Source: Fasciolopsis buskii
Taxonomy: Eukaryota > Platyhelminthes > Trematoda > Plagiorchiida > Fasciolidae
Direction of reading: 5' to 3'
Assembly (NCBI GenBank): GCA_008360955.1
Contig: LUCM01010487.1
Coordinates: 62,913-126,912 of the forward strand
Length of the DNA stretch: 64,000 nt
The notes below the pieces were generated by a model. It was not told the DNA's origin and made no database searches. It saw nothing but the letters and a program-made list of their open reading frames with translations. Shown here one piece after another: positions 42,413 to 56,000 of the stretch. Numbering within the stretch: the stretch's first letter is position 1; each line of letters opens with the position of its first letter. The position numbers and the translations under genes were made by a program.

Positions 42413-45400
42413 TCTTGCTCACTAAGACGCAGAAATGATTATACAAGCCGGATGCAATGTACAGCTTTCAAACTTCTTTGAAATACAGCGAATTTACTTC
42501 AGTTTGTTATCAGAACGTTTTGACGCATTGGAAAGCAAACAATGGAAAAATGAAAAGGAACAAAATAATTAAGACGTGTTGCAGCAAAACATATCACATC
42601 TGCTCTTTTACTCCGTGTTTGAATTTGATTTTTTGGCCAAAAGTTGACTAACTTGTATAATGTGAAGATACCGGATGAATCGGCGGAATAGATGGGATGA
42701 TAGATGATGTTCAGTTAGATTTAAGATAATCTGATCCATGCATTTCGCCTTTCATACCAAAGCATTGAGAATACAGTGGAGCAGGGTAAACTCGTGTGCT
42801 GTCAGTCATGTCTAACTGCGATGTTCAATAGCGGTTTAGATGTTGCAAGCGCTCTCATCGTTGACCACACCAGTTGCGTTTTACCAACATCATTGCGTTC
42901 GTTTTTGAATGTATTCTCTAGAGAAATATTGGTCAATACCAATTATTTTAAACTACCATTGTATTACCAAAGAATACGCTTTAGAGATATACACCTGGGT
43001 ACAGACAAGCCATTTGAAATGGCATTGGACCGAAAGCCTTACAGAAGCACTATCTGAATATTGGCGCAGAATTGTATAAAATTTTCCTGTATGAGCGATT
43101 TCATCGATCCGAGAATAATCAAAGTGCATTGCTGAAAAGAAGCAAAATCAGTGAGAACTACGGAGATATTCATCCCAGAGTTGTAAAGACGTCATTTGAA
43201 ATGCTGGTGGGATGGTATTTTTTGACCTTATCAAAGAATGATCAGTGTTTCCTTTAAGAAGGTGTGGCTGCCTCAAAGTAGCTTAGTGAAACTGTGGTTT
43301 TCTTGAATGCCAGCTGCGGTTTTAGTGCGTTGTATTAAGAATCAAAGCATTTTCATCTGAACCAGCCGCCAGGATCTTTAAACCAATTGGAACAGGAAAA
43401 CTTATACAAATTAGCAATCAAAATTTGGAGGACGAAGAAGAAGCAAAGTCACTCACAAAGTAATTGATCCAGAGTAGTCAAAGCACCAAATGTACTCTCA
43501 GTTTTGCTTTTTATTCAACAACGATTGTGTGAGAGCAAGCCAACTTTTCAGTCATTTCAGATGTATGCTTTACTCTTATCGGGATGTGGAACCTAAAGCT
43601 GGAATGTTGATCTCCACAGGTTATCATACTGTCCCTTTTTGAAACAAGATTTATTATTTACAAAATCAGTTATTGAAGTGCATCTGACAATGAGCAAGTT
43701 TTAAGAACTAGAGCCAGTAATGGATTGCATTATTCTCTTTTATAAGAACAGAATTTCATGTATATTTGCTTTGTTCTGCTTCGTTAACTGAAGGGCAAAC
43801 CATTCACATACCCAGAAATGAGAACCAGACATTGGTGGGATAAAAGAAGACTGCGTATTTGCCCATTCTGTCATGCATTGCTTGGGTAAATAGGAACTCT
43901 TCAAGAATCAAGTAGGTTAGCAACACTTTATAATAAGTGATTTCCAGTGGACATCACATTAGGCCGGATGGAAGCTCCGAGTTGTTGGGACTTATTTTCC
44001 CGAACGACTAAATTGCTTCAGTTACACAAATAGTTAGCATAAAAATGATGGTGACAAAATTTGGAGACTATCTGAAATACTTCCAGACTAAGACATCTAT
44101 TTTTCAGGCCAGAAAAGGATTTCCCGCTACCCGAACCGCCAATTCAGTCGCCACGTAGCGTATATCATTGCAATTAAAAATGGAAATTTTGATAAGCAGT
44201 TTAGCCATAACTAACAAACAAGAGGATGCAAGCTAAGCTAATGTCATTCCAGCAGTAGTCGACGGAAAGCCCATTAATCGGACAGGTACGCAAGGATGCC
44301 CATATTCTAGATACGTTCCTGTCAAATCGCGGCCCATTCATTTAGGATAAATGGGAATGGTTTCTTGACTAAACTGTTTGATTTTATGATTGTTGTACTG
44401 TTTGTCTAGTAAAACCTCAAAAGGGTGACATTATTTTCCGAGCAAGTGGACTGTACACAATAGAACTGTTCCTCTTAAAGTGTTTCATGTATGACAAGAA
44501 GCATCGATTTAACTTGTCACAGCAGTTCGATGGGTTAATTAAACCATAGTATTTGATGCATACTTTATCAACTTTTCTCTCAAATTGGGATAAGTTAGCT
44601 TCAGTGATAAATGCTTTTCCCTGAAGGCTTGTGCTTCGTTCAGAAAACCGGGGATGAATTATTGATTAAGTTTCAACCAACTTTAAAGCAAAACACGGCC
44701 ACTTAAGAAATTCTTAAGCTTTCTCATGGACTCAGATTTGACACATCTAACATGAGAAGTAAAATTATCGAATTTTTGTTCTTACTGGTTTTAGCAACGA
44801 AAAGATCTAACTGGACTAAAGCTTCTGAATTTTATGGTTCCAGAAGTCTATATTGCGTCTCAGCTAGTGAAACGTTTTCCAGTTTCCCTGTGCGCGAGTG
44901 CATTGTCTAAGTACATTGAACAGAGACGGTCGTATTTTGTTGCATGTCAATCACTTCACAATTTGGGTGGCCAAAAAAACAGATGTCTTGTGCAGAAGAG
45001 GTAGTTTAAAGGACGAACACTTAGTCACGTGGTTCCGAATATAGCCTGCTTATGGCTCCATTTGACAAACCGCTGCACAAGTTTTGCATTTCATCGTATG
45101 GTTTTGTTTGTGTTGGAATTCGTGTATACCGATATTAGCATTTGAATGAAAAAATACATTCGTCACCTCATCAAAAACAAAGTGATCAAAAAATGGAGCG
45201 ATGAATTAAATAATAAAAGTCACGATAAACCATGCAAAACCACCGTCACCAACAGATCTCGGTTGATCAGGATTCGAGATAGGCATGGAAAAGTCGGGTT
45301 CCTATAACTCTTTATGCGAGAGGGTATGCAGAGAAAGGTAGAATTTGTCCTTGGGTTGCTTGAAATCACTGCCAGAATACTTATGGTACATTTATATTGA

Positions 45401-48400
45401 CGAATTTTGGCTAACTTATGTGTCTTGAAACACATTGGAATGAGAGAAATTCCTTGCAAATACCATTCAGCTGGTCCTGATTGACCAAAAATCTCGGTAC
45501 TTGATCTGTAAACGGAAACGGGCATAGCGCTAACTTTTTTGTTGCCTGTCGAATTGTGTGTTGAAAAAGTTCTCTACTATTCACATACTTGCTTGCCTCC
45601 AAAACTGCCCCATCGGAACCAATTTAAAGAAGACTACGGTAATATTTCGCCATCCCTCTAGGTCGACTCATGCCTACATCTTCGAACTGCGTTGCACCAG
45701 TCGTTCATTTGAGGCGGGGTTAGAACGATACCAGACGGTGGGTACATTTAAACGGGAATTTAATTTTGGGTAAAGATTTCCTTGAGTAACGCACAATCTG
45801 ATGGCCTAATTCGCTCTGATGCGCAGTTAGGCGAATCCATGGCAGGTGGACGAGGCGACAGTTAATTTGTGGCCCTAACTTTTTATGTCATATTTCACTG
45901 TCTGACCACGAACGTAAAACTCAATTTACTGCAGTACGAGATTTCCGTTAATGGATTCCACCGCTACTCAATTATCCCGTAGATGGTGTGGAAACCAAAC
46001 GGTCCGTCATTTGTGGTGATGCCGGACTGTCTTGGGCATTTCCCGTCAAACAGACGGGTGATCAAGTGACGGGAAAATTTCGCCAATCTTCCTTTTGGTC
46101 TGTTTGCACGTGTTTGTGTATGCTTGTGTGCGTATGCAAGTTCGTGTTGCCGGTATTTGTTTGAACGGAGATGCTTGTGCGTGTATCTGAGCCGTAGGCG
46201 TGGAAATCACCTTCGATGTCCGGCTTAATTTGTCTTCGGTCCAGGATGCACGAGTAAAGAGAACAATCAGTTTTCGACCGGAATATTTGCTCTCATTCCA
46301 TTAGGTACGGCAGGTGTGTCACGCCAAATTCATGATGAATAAATTTCGATCATTTCTCCGCAGATATTTCGTGTGGTCCGTATAATCCATGCTTTACTGA
46401 CTGGAATTCGACTGTCTACGACGGTTATTTGTTATTGAATTTCGACGAACGTACAACAAACTCTATTTCACTGTGATCACGCTTGCAGCTGACAGTGTTT
46501 TTAATTTTCTCATCTCAGTCTTAGGGTACGCAAAACAGAAGGGAAACCTGCAACTTTGACTCGAACCATACTTGTCGCATATGACTTGATATTATCCTTG
46601 AATCCAGTTTGTATGGAATATGACGGATGAGAGATGGTTGGCAGATGCAGATGGGAGGGTTTAAGAAATTAGGGAGAAGAAATTATGACTGAGTTGATGG
46701 ACGAACGGACAAAACATTTAACCGATTTCTACCGTACGTAGCATACCATTGGGATTTTGGAGAAAGTACCAGGCAGTTTCGATATTGCTGAACAAACGTA
46801 TTTTAGAAGAAAAATCCATTTTCACTTTCTGAATAGAGCTTGACCTAAAGCAGTTTAAATTATGAAAATTCTGAGTACGATGAAATACACTTGGTTCTGC
46901 TTGTAGTGTTCTTCCAGAAATGAAGACGAGACATTCTTGCTTTAAGTGTTCCTTTATGAATTTGTTTTTCAAGTACTTGCGAAACCAAATTCGTAATTTT
47001 TGAAATTAGGAGAGCTTCAGCCGCAGAACAGGACATTAATTTGTCTAAATCTTTTCTGGGCATAAGTTAATCCGAAACAAAATACAAAATAAGACAGTTT
47101 TTCTTGAATAAACCAAAATAGAAATTTTATTACTTCTCGTTTTACGTTAATAGACAGCTGCGAAACATTCGACTGTTCATAAAACGGCTAACTGAAAATT
47201 GAAAATGTCCTCTTCTCTGAAATGAAAGAAAGCAAGTCCTCTGCTTAAGTTCTAACCCCATGCAAAAGATGATGTCTTATAGAAAGGTAAAAACAGGGCC
47301 TGGTATATGGTTATGAGTGTCCCGCAATCGGACGAAATATTCGAAAAACTTTTCAGCAGTCTTAAGGTAAAATGTTTGGACATTGTTTTGCTTAAGGCCT
47401 CCACACCTCGATCGCAGTGTGCTGAACGATATTTTTCGCGATACTCGTTGAGTAGACTATCCGTCTACATACCACACATTGGAGTTGATTGAGTGAGTTT
47501 TATAACAATTTTATTTTCCCCCTTTAAACCCTTCAAGTGGCCACTTGAAGTGAATCACATGGCACTCAAATTCGATATGTTTGATGCGAAGTACCGAAGG
47601 AAAACCGGGTGTCAAATATTCTACCATTTCAGACACCGCTACACAACCCTTAACACACTCAGATCTAACAGGATTCTAGTGTCTCCTTCTCTATCCTGCG
47701 CCATGCCTCCTCCTCACGTTCCCACCTCCACTCTCTGCCCCCGATAGATTGCAGTCTACTCGTGTCCGGTTTCTTGGTGCATTTCATCTGATTGGGCGTA
47801 AATCATCAGTTGAGATGATGAAAATCGTTTTTTCACTTATTAATCGCTATTAAGCATAAGGTAAAAGACTTTCCTGTTTTGGACTATTAAAAAGAAACTA
47901 ATGAAGTATCTTTATTAATGTTCGCTTGAAGATAGGACATCGAAGGTGAAAAATTTGCAAAACAACTCCGATGGTGATACATTGTTCAGTGTTTAGATTG
48001 ATGTCATTCACGAAGTAGAAAGTCCATGTTACAATTGTATATTCCTCGTTATTGAGCATACCGTAATTCATATTTTCAAAACCTTTTCTCGTATACAAAA
48101 CCTTGGTATTTCGACAAACAACTGTTACAAGGCTATTCCACGTTCATTGTCTGACATAAGCAAACATGTCCAGAGGACTGTAGTGGAAGATGTCAAAAAA
48201 GGAACTTAAGCAAAGCATTTGTTATACTGTTGTTCACTAAACAGTCCGTGTATCAAATAAAACAATCTGATAATTTTCCCAACTAGCCTATGTCAGCGTC
48301 AGACCAATTGCAAAATTCTTCTCAAATGCACAGAACAATTAGTTTTGCTTAATCTCCACAGGCTATTTCTAATGTAAATGTCAGAAAACGAAGTGGTATC

Positions 48401-48709
48401 GGAATTTTGGCGGAAACAGTAAAACACTGTTGGAGGGAAGAATAGAAACTTGTCAACTTTGTACAGTTGGTAACCTAGGGCATAAAACCACTTCAGTTAA
48501 CAACAGTAAACTTGTTGTTCTGGTGGTGATGGATTCAACAACCACAAATTGCCTTCACAAGGATTCTGTTTACCAAAAAATAACATTTAGTTTTGCTTTC
48601 ACAGTACCTTTTTTTCCTAGTGGAAGATTTGGCTTGATTTATATTTGACCCGATATGCAAAAATAAACTCACTTGAAAATGGTAGGTTCTTTCGGTTGTT
48701 TTATGGTAG
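42413..48709. other. Intergenic stretch
   Basis: 3' flank of the Cys-module gene, then unannotated sequence. A GC-richer segment at about 45640-46350 could be a decayed transposon; no protein motif is recognisable. Confidence 0.45.
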
Positions 48710-48872
48710 CATTTGATAGTGCACTCCGTCCACGCGGCTCACTATGGGACACGAATTCGGGACGAAAATTTGAGAATGAAGCATTGCAACTGCATGACAA
48801 CCCCGATCTAGCCAATTCCAGTTTCGCAGAAATCAATAGCTTTATCGGTCCCCGGGCTTTTCCGTGCTGCAG
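48710..48872 (+). CDS. Candidate exon, unknown protein
   Basis: The acceptor is tcggttgttttatggtag and the donor TGCAG|gtcagc. It holds 53 open codons entering after two bases and leaving in phase 2. The peptide is polar and protein-like (FDSALRPRGSLWDTNSG..., ending GPRAFPCC). Its exit phase does not fit the next candidate exon at 50201. No family was recognised. Confidence 0.35.
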
Positions 48873-50200
48873 GTCAGCTATGGTTAGTTGATGGATTTCT
48901 CATTATCCAAAATCCGGCCAGAATAATGCCAGGCAGAAACTAAATAATTTTGGAAGGAGACAAATACGGGTAACTGCAGCTATTAACTAAAGCCTCAAAA
49001 TAGAGTTTTATAGGTAGGACCACATTAAATACAGATATTTGTCAGAAATATCTATTTTGAGGCTACCTTCATGTGCTGATTTTGTTTCATCATTCTTCGT
49101 TAGTTATGCTGTATAAAAGCAAGCGAAAATAAACTTCTGAAAAAAAATCAAACTTATATGCATGATCGCCGTTTACCCCAGTCGATTATTTGGGATTCAT
49201 AATGCAGCTAATTGAGGCTGCAGTACAAATCTGTTACACTTATGGTCTGACAAAATTTCGATGGAAACTTTAAAAAAATGGTGCAATTGGACTAGAATAA
49301 TCACTTCATTGTTGTCTGGATATAGGCAAACAACCGTTCACTCTAATAAATCTCAGTTTATTTTGTCTCGGAAAAATCAATTCTTGAGTGTGTTAAAACC
49401 GCATCGGTATGCATGCTCGTTTTAGAGCAATTAGCGAAGAATTCAAGTAACAATTTAGATCACAATCGCGAGAAACTGATTTATTTTTAGCTATTAACGT
49501 GGGTGGACAAAACTTATTTGAGAAACGGCGCCATACACAGTGAATGGGTTGTGCAAAAATTCCCAATAATATTCACTTTGTTGCGTCGTAAATATACACT
49601 GGCTATTTACCCTAGATTCGTGACCATCCTCAGAGAATGCATAGCATAATTTTTGCAGAAAAGATTATCTTTTTGCTATGCTCCAGGTATCGAATAAAAC
49701 GTGCAACCTTTTCTTGAATATGCGCATATGTACCATGAATGGAAGATAAGTTTACATATGCATGTCGCTAAATATACATATACATTTATATGTATACGCT
49801 CAAATATTCGCACAAAAGTTTCAGTTGCAAGCTAAACGATTGAAAAGCTGTGCAAACAAAGGAAACAGTGAATACGTTGCCTACTCGTCACATATGAAGA
49901 GCGAAATTAACCGTCGCCAGGGTATTTTTCTGTCGCGTCTTGTAAGAGCAGTGGGGTTTGATTCGTCGTAGCACCTACTCGGATCAAAGATCAACATAGC
50001 TGCGGCAACTTCGCGTTGTTTATGCCAATCGATAAGCGGACCAAAAAAAAAATACATCGGAAATTCGATGAGTGCCGAGGGACCAAATTATCCAGCAGAA
50101 TAATTAGTCAGTGAGTTGTGCTCATTGATGACTAATATAAGCTAATGGTTTTGATTAAAATACTAATTTATTGTCTGCTCGGTTTGGCTTTCTTCATTAG

Positions 50201-50361
50201 TGTTGGTGGGAATTGGCGATAGCGAATCGGTTGAGGAAATGAGACCTAAGAAGAACAGACATCTCACAATACAAAACACATCTGATCCGGTTTCGCTTTG
50301 TTTAATTCAACGTTTGTCGTCTAAGAGCAAGAGGTCGAATTTTGCATGCGGCAGATGGAAT
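50201..50361 (+). CDS. Candidate exon, or start of a LINE endonuclease fragment
   Basis: The acceptor tttggctttcttcattag and donor GGAAT|gtatgc bound 53 open codons (two bases in, phase 0 out). The peptide is polar and basic and ends KRSNFACGRWN. If read past the donor it continues VCSLQK, and GRWNV-CSL resembles the WNVRSL start of apurinic-endonuclease domains in LINEs. It could therefore be an exon whose phase fits 57254-57362, or a retrotransposon fragment. It lies on the opposite strand to the nearby LINE tail. Confidence 0.3.
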
Positions 50362-50730
50362 GTATGCTCACTCCAAAAATCGTGCGACTGTTTCCCATAT
50401 GTCTAAATTGAGTTGTTTAAAATAACGGCCAGCTTAGATGAACAAAATTAAAAAACGTCAGGTGGCATCTCTCGTTTCCCTGGTGCGCAAATAACTCATC
50501 TAAACCTTGATGAAAAAATTAATTGCCACTGACCAGTTTGACAGAATTATGTGAACTTAATCATCGTCTTCATCATAGTTCAGCGTTAAATAGCAAGGCT
50601 GAGTTAGGCGTTTCCATAAAAAAAATGAATATCCAAAGGGAAAAAGGTGTAGACCTACATAGGCGGGAAAAGATAAGCCGCTGCTGCAGTCAACACATGG
50701 AACACAATCTAACTGTATAAACGCACTCTT

Positions 50731-51474
50731 TCAATCACTGTGATTCGATAGAAAATGACAACACGATCGCCATTGTTTGCGATTCACTGTCATATCCTCC
50801 AGTGTCTCCAGCGAGCAAGTCGACGAGTCTTTCAAACCCCGACTACGAAGACGTGAGACACATACTTTACCTGAGTTTGCTGTACATTTTCTCATCCCAC
50901 GTTGCCACTTCATCTGTTGGCCTCGGCATGGCTTCTTCCATTCCTTGGGAGTGTTCGCTATTAGCAGCACGTGACCCAATCACCGTAATCTACTAAATTT
51001 CATACGCTGAAAGAAGGTATACTGAGAGCCGACACCTAGTACTAGATTCCTGACCTCCACGTTACTCACCCGGTCACTCCATCCAGTCTTAGCCATACTA
51101 CATAGACATCGGTTGTCGAAAACCTCCAACCGACGAACATCTCCGACACGCATATCCCATCTCTCGCAACCGTACAACAGAACTGAACGCACTGCAGCAC
51201 AGTGCACACGACCTTTCAACTTCAGCGAAATACCAGGCCGACGCTTCAAGTGCTTCAGTCCAACTTAAGCTGCTCGAGCCTTCGATATACGGGTATTTCC
51301 TTCTACCGCCGAGCTGCCATCGTTTGGTTGGCAGCTACCAAGGTAAGTGAAACGGTCTACATTTGTTAGTTCCTCTCCATCCACTATCAAGTTCGGGAAT
51401 ACCTTCGTCCAGTCCTGTGATAGAACTTTGCACTTTGGAGGTGTAAAACCGAGAAACTGATCTCGGCAGTCCAT
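50731..51474 (-). pseudogene. RTE-type LINE 3' remnant (end of reverse-transcriptase ORF)
   Basis: One continuous frame of about 248 codons on the minus strand matches, from memory, the C-terminal end of the RTE-like retrotransposon polyprotein widespread in trematodes. Landmarks are FTYLGSC, ISKARAA, GISLKLKGRVHCAAVRSVL, LLYGCERWDMR, RRLEVFDNRCL, WSDRVSN, MGHVL, WQRGM, LETLEDM and QWRSCCHFLS. The frame is kept but carries two in-frame stops, at 51265-51267 and 50980-50982, the latter replacing the usual Trp of the LRWLGHV motif. The endonuclease and catalytic RT core are missing upstream, as expected for a 5'-truncated dead copy. Confidence 0.85.
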
Positions 51475-53040
51475 CTAATGCGCGTTGCGCATGGTCCGCG
51501 GATTCGACTAGACAAACAACGTTAGCTGCGTAATGAATGTTTCTAATTAATCCAATAATAATTCACATCAAAACTAGCAGAACAGGATAAGTACATCTCA
51601 CATGTTTCCATGAAATGTGAACTACCTACAACTGCAAAACAAGCAGATTTGTAATGGAAAATCATCGTAAGTTACTGAGAATCGGCGTGCGCAATATTTC
51701 AATCCAAGTTTATGTGCTGGCCCAGAATCGTGGAAGCACATTCAGCACTGACGATGGCACAGTAACGTCCAAACACTATAGGATAATTCAGTTGCTGAAG
51801 CGCATAATGCTATGCTCATCAGTAAAGTAGAAAACCTGATGGTGATTGAGGTTCCAAGGCAATGTCCGTACAAATCTACAGGTTGAACAGGCAGACCACC
51901 GTAAATGTGATCATAATGATATGGAGACGCAATCCAAATGACAATTAAAGATGCATTCGACATTATCCAGTGTAATTTTGCAGACAGTATTAGTCTCGCA
52001 GTACATTAAGCAGTGTCTGATTGGTTATTTTTAAGTGAATTTATACCGATATTCCTGTGCTTTAGTGCCTGTTTGAAGAGACAGATCGGATTGAGTTTAT
52101 CTATGATATGTCGTCAAATGCATTCTTATGAGCAGGCGAAGCAAAACGGAATAGAAAGTATATTAAGAAAAACAGAATCTCTTGCCTAAACCGACAGCTT
52201 CTGTTATTTTTTAACATACAAATTGCCGGTAAGTCAGGAGTTGCGTCCGTGTTGTTCTACATAGCGCAGCCTCAACGACTGGATCAGAAGTGGTCACATA
52301 ATCGAGGCGGTTGTTATTAGGCCTGAAAACCCACTTGTGTATTCTCAAAAGCTATTCGTGTATCCACTGAAGTTGTCTTTACTGAGGGCGACACCCTACT
52401 CACGAGTAACTTTCTCGAATGCACGTGACCATGTATGAACCTGACTCCGATTGCAAAATTATTGTATTAACGCGTTTATGACCAAAATCTATATGGATTT
52501 ATGCAATTATCTATCGTTGACGATCTGAACTCACCAGCTTTCTTATCATGTATATACCTCATCACCTTAGTCATTATGTATACCGATAGAAACCGAAAAT
52601 CAGGGTAGATAAAGCGTTCATAACTCACACTTCAGCAGCTAGACACCGAATGTAACTTCGAATAAAAGACGTTCATTTGATAACGAACTTCCATATATTT
52701 TCTAGACTGGACGTTAGTTTATTTAATGTCATTGCTCACAACAAAATACCGCAGTAAAATTGGCTAGCCACTCCCTGAAAAATTGCTGAAACCAGTCGTA
52801 CGCACGATCCATTTTCCCAAGCAAAACATGATCATTTATGCGAAATGTGTCCTAATTGAAGTAGCCACAAAACGTTAATCACCATACAGCGACATTTAAT
52901 CCACTCGGAATCTGTAAAAATAAATAACTAAACGAATCAAACTAAAATATTTATCAAGGAGCTACAATCCCTACGTGAACATTAATGATCTCAATAGAAG
53001 ACTAAGTAGATGGCAAGTGCGATCTACTGTAAAATAATTG
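51475..53040. other. Intergenic stretch
   Basis: Between the truncated LINE and the 3' end of the MCMDC2-like gene. I see no further retrotransposon protein motifs upstream of the LINE tail, consistent with 5' truncation. Confidence 0.5.
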
Positions 53041-56000
53041 TCAGGCTTCGGTAGAATTGGCCAAAACATACTGGCAGAAGTGCAGAGTAGACGTTTTGGA
53101 TTCGTCTGCACCTGCGTAGGTGGGTAAAATAGACTTAGATCTTTTTTCCGATGTAAAACTTCTGAACGGTTTTGAGCATCTCCTTTGCATCGTCCGTGAG
53201 TTTCGGCACAAAAGCAAAACCATCGATGACGACAGATTTCGCAAATCTTGTATCAATCTAGGGACAACAATAAAACTGATTTTCATCCATTCACAGTTTC
53301 ACATGCGTTTGTAACCTGATAAAAATTTCGTATTCACAAGGAGTTGCTAAAGAATTTACTATCAGAAATAACTTTTGTTTATCCAGAAAGAACAAAAACA
53401 ACAATACACAATAAAGTACATTTGACTCATCGAAAGTGATGTGATGCGGCGGGAATTCAAAATCTTCGAGAGTCAACTCAACGTGAAGTTTATCTTCACT
53501 ATAAATCGCAAAGCAGCTACGTGAAGAACGCTTTATTCCAGAAATTTGGTGAAGTCTGTTGAAAGTATTTTTGTCGCACTTCAGTGGAATGTTTACTGAG
53601 AATGCGAACATACGTTTCCTCGAGATAAAACAGCCCTTGTTAGGTACTGTCAGCGTTGTAAGAAAATGCCAGCGATTTGTCCCTTGGTTACTTGTCCCAG
53701 TAGCAAGACTGGAGATAATTCCAAAGGCAGGCTGAGCTGGTACAACATAGCACACAATATTTTGTAGCTGGTATTCAGGTTTCTTCGTCGACATTGGTGG
53801 GACCAAGTAGGATGTGATTTTCTTACTGGCAAGAATATTTCTTCTTTGTAATGAATCTTTAGTCCAGGTCTTCATCGACTTCAGTAATGGGGTTATCGAA
53901 CGAAAAACCAATAATCTAATCAGTGTTAAAAAATCTGCTTGTCAAATAAACGCGAAACAGACAATCATGACTCGAAGATCAAAGGAAATTGACATCTGGG
54001 CTGATTCTCAATGGCTTACGAACTTCACCAACGATTACTAGGAAACAACCTGAAAGACCGGCTGATCTCTATCAGATGCTGTTGGCCGTACAAAATTGTT
54101 GATGCTACACGTACTGCTAGATGTACTAGAAACATCAGAAGCCGATGATGAGGAGGTCGACGCGTAGTATTTCGTTCAGCTATGCTTCCCTGTCCCAGTA
54201 CAAAGCGTACGCATCATTAATAATTCACAACAAGAATGAAACATTTGTGCAAACGTTTCTTGCGCATCAGTGGCTAGTTTCATGCACAAATTGACCAGCG
54301 GATCATACCAGTGATATATGTGGGACTTAAATGCTATTCTTTTTAAGGCGTCTGCGATTGTTTTTTACAATAAATAACGGGGTTTTTATAATGAGTATAG
54401 TAAGATTCGCTGCTGATTTGCTGGTTAAAAAAGTTCGATCTTTCAAAAGATGAAACTGCTGTGATAGAACCCAGTCCAGTACAAGTTTCGGATCGCTTCA
54501 TCCCATGGTCAAATTTGTCTAGCCAGAACCGAATAAAGATTTATAATTGGAAATATATTTTGCATCATTTGGTGCAGGACATCGGGTGGTTATGTATTAC
54601 GTAATCCATGGCCGATAAATTGGTCTTCCTAATTTTATTCTGCTCAGCCATATTCAAATTGCGTGGCATTAAGACAAGTAGGTAGGCAGATATAGTGGCT
54701 TTCCTGTTGTGTTCGACTAGTTAAAAAGTCTGTTAAATACTCCAAAATTTATTGATTTAACAGCTCTCTTGTTGCGGTTTCACAGTTTTTGGTTAAAGGA
54801 ACGCCAGGGTTTACCAAAACTAAAAACATTTTTGTCAGAAGAATAAATGCGTAGAGCATGTATCCCGGTTGCCAAACAACGCATTTAAAGTGGACAGTTT
54901 GATTAAAATCAGGGATGAAGAGCTATTCAACCATTAAGGGAAACGCACAAATCCGTGTTTAGTAAAACCGAAACCCAAAATAAAAAAAATAAAGCTGATA
55001 ACCATTTGCGGACACCGAACAAACGCACTACAGTCTTGGGATAGATGGTACAGATAATCCGTGCCAAGAGAACTCATGGTTTTGTAAAGCTGTGAGCTAA
55101 GTTAATCATACTCAGTTGCTTTTAGCTGGATTCATTAACTTTAGTCCCAGGAAGTCCGATGTCACGACGACTTGGACAGTTAAAGGAGCGTCTTTTCTGA
55201 GTCTCATTGACTTATCTAAGGGAATGATTTAGCAGACAGTTTCGTCACTCCTTCAAGGCAACCAACATTTGATTGCGTCCAAAGCACGCAGCAGCTGCAT
55301 ACGAATAATTGAGTGGTTGTTGCTCAAACAAACTGAAGACATCGCGTCTATTTGGGCTCTTCAAGGAAGGGGCAAGTTGGGGCCGAATTCTCTGCCTGTT
55401 GCTAGCGATAAATAGCCGACCACTATGGAAAGAATTTCACCAGCATACACACCCGGCAAACACGTAAAAACAGCAGAAAAGATGAAGCAATCCATCGCCT
55501 TCTTTTCACCCGTTCCTAACACCCAAAAACCGAGACTAAAAGAGTCGGTCATGATCATGCTCACGCCATTGTTAACAACAGGCGTTTTCCTGCCGATTGT
55601 GTAATTTGTCTGACGTTGGCTAATCGTCAGCTGTGGACAAAGTCATCAATCAGTGTGTGAAAGGAAACAAGACTTCCTTGAGTACATTTTGCTGAAGCAA
55701 TCAAACCAGGTGACCTACTTGCTAGGACTATTTTTGTTTCCTGGTACAAACGGTTAGTCTGTACATACACTTGAAGCGCCGCAGTTTTGCAAAATTGTCT
55801 TAGTTCGAAATACATTAGCTAGAATCACAGTTGAGTTTGTTACTTAAGAGAACTATGCATGCATGATAGTCCTCCCATTCTGTTAGTTTTTCCCTGTTCA
55901 ACGCCTAAGGCTGTAAATTGCACGAATGCACAAGAGAAGATAAACCATGAGACAAAAGGCGAGCTAATGGGAACCTAAAGGGTATTCAACAACAAAACAG

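Noticed and set aside
55361..55815. Two hydrophobic or protein-like minus-strand frames
   Set aside because: No splice pairs in phase with the MCMDC2 exons and no recognised domain.
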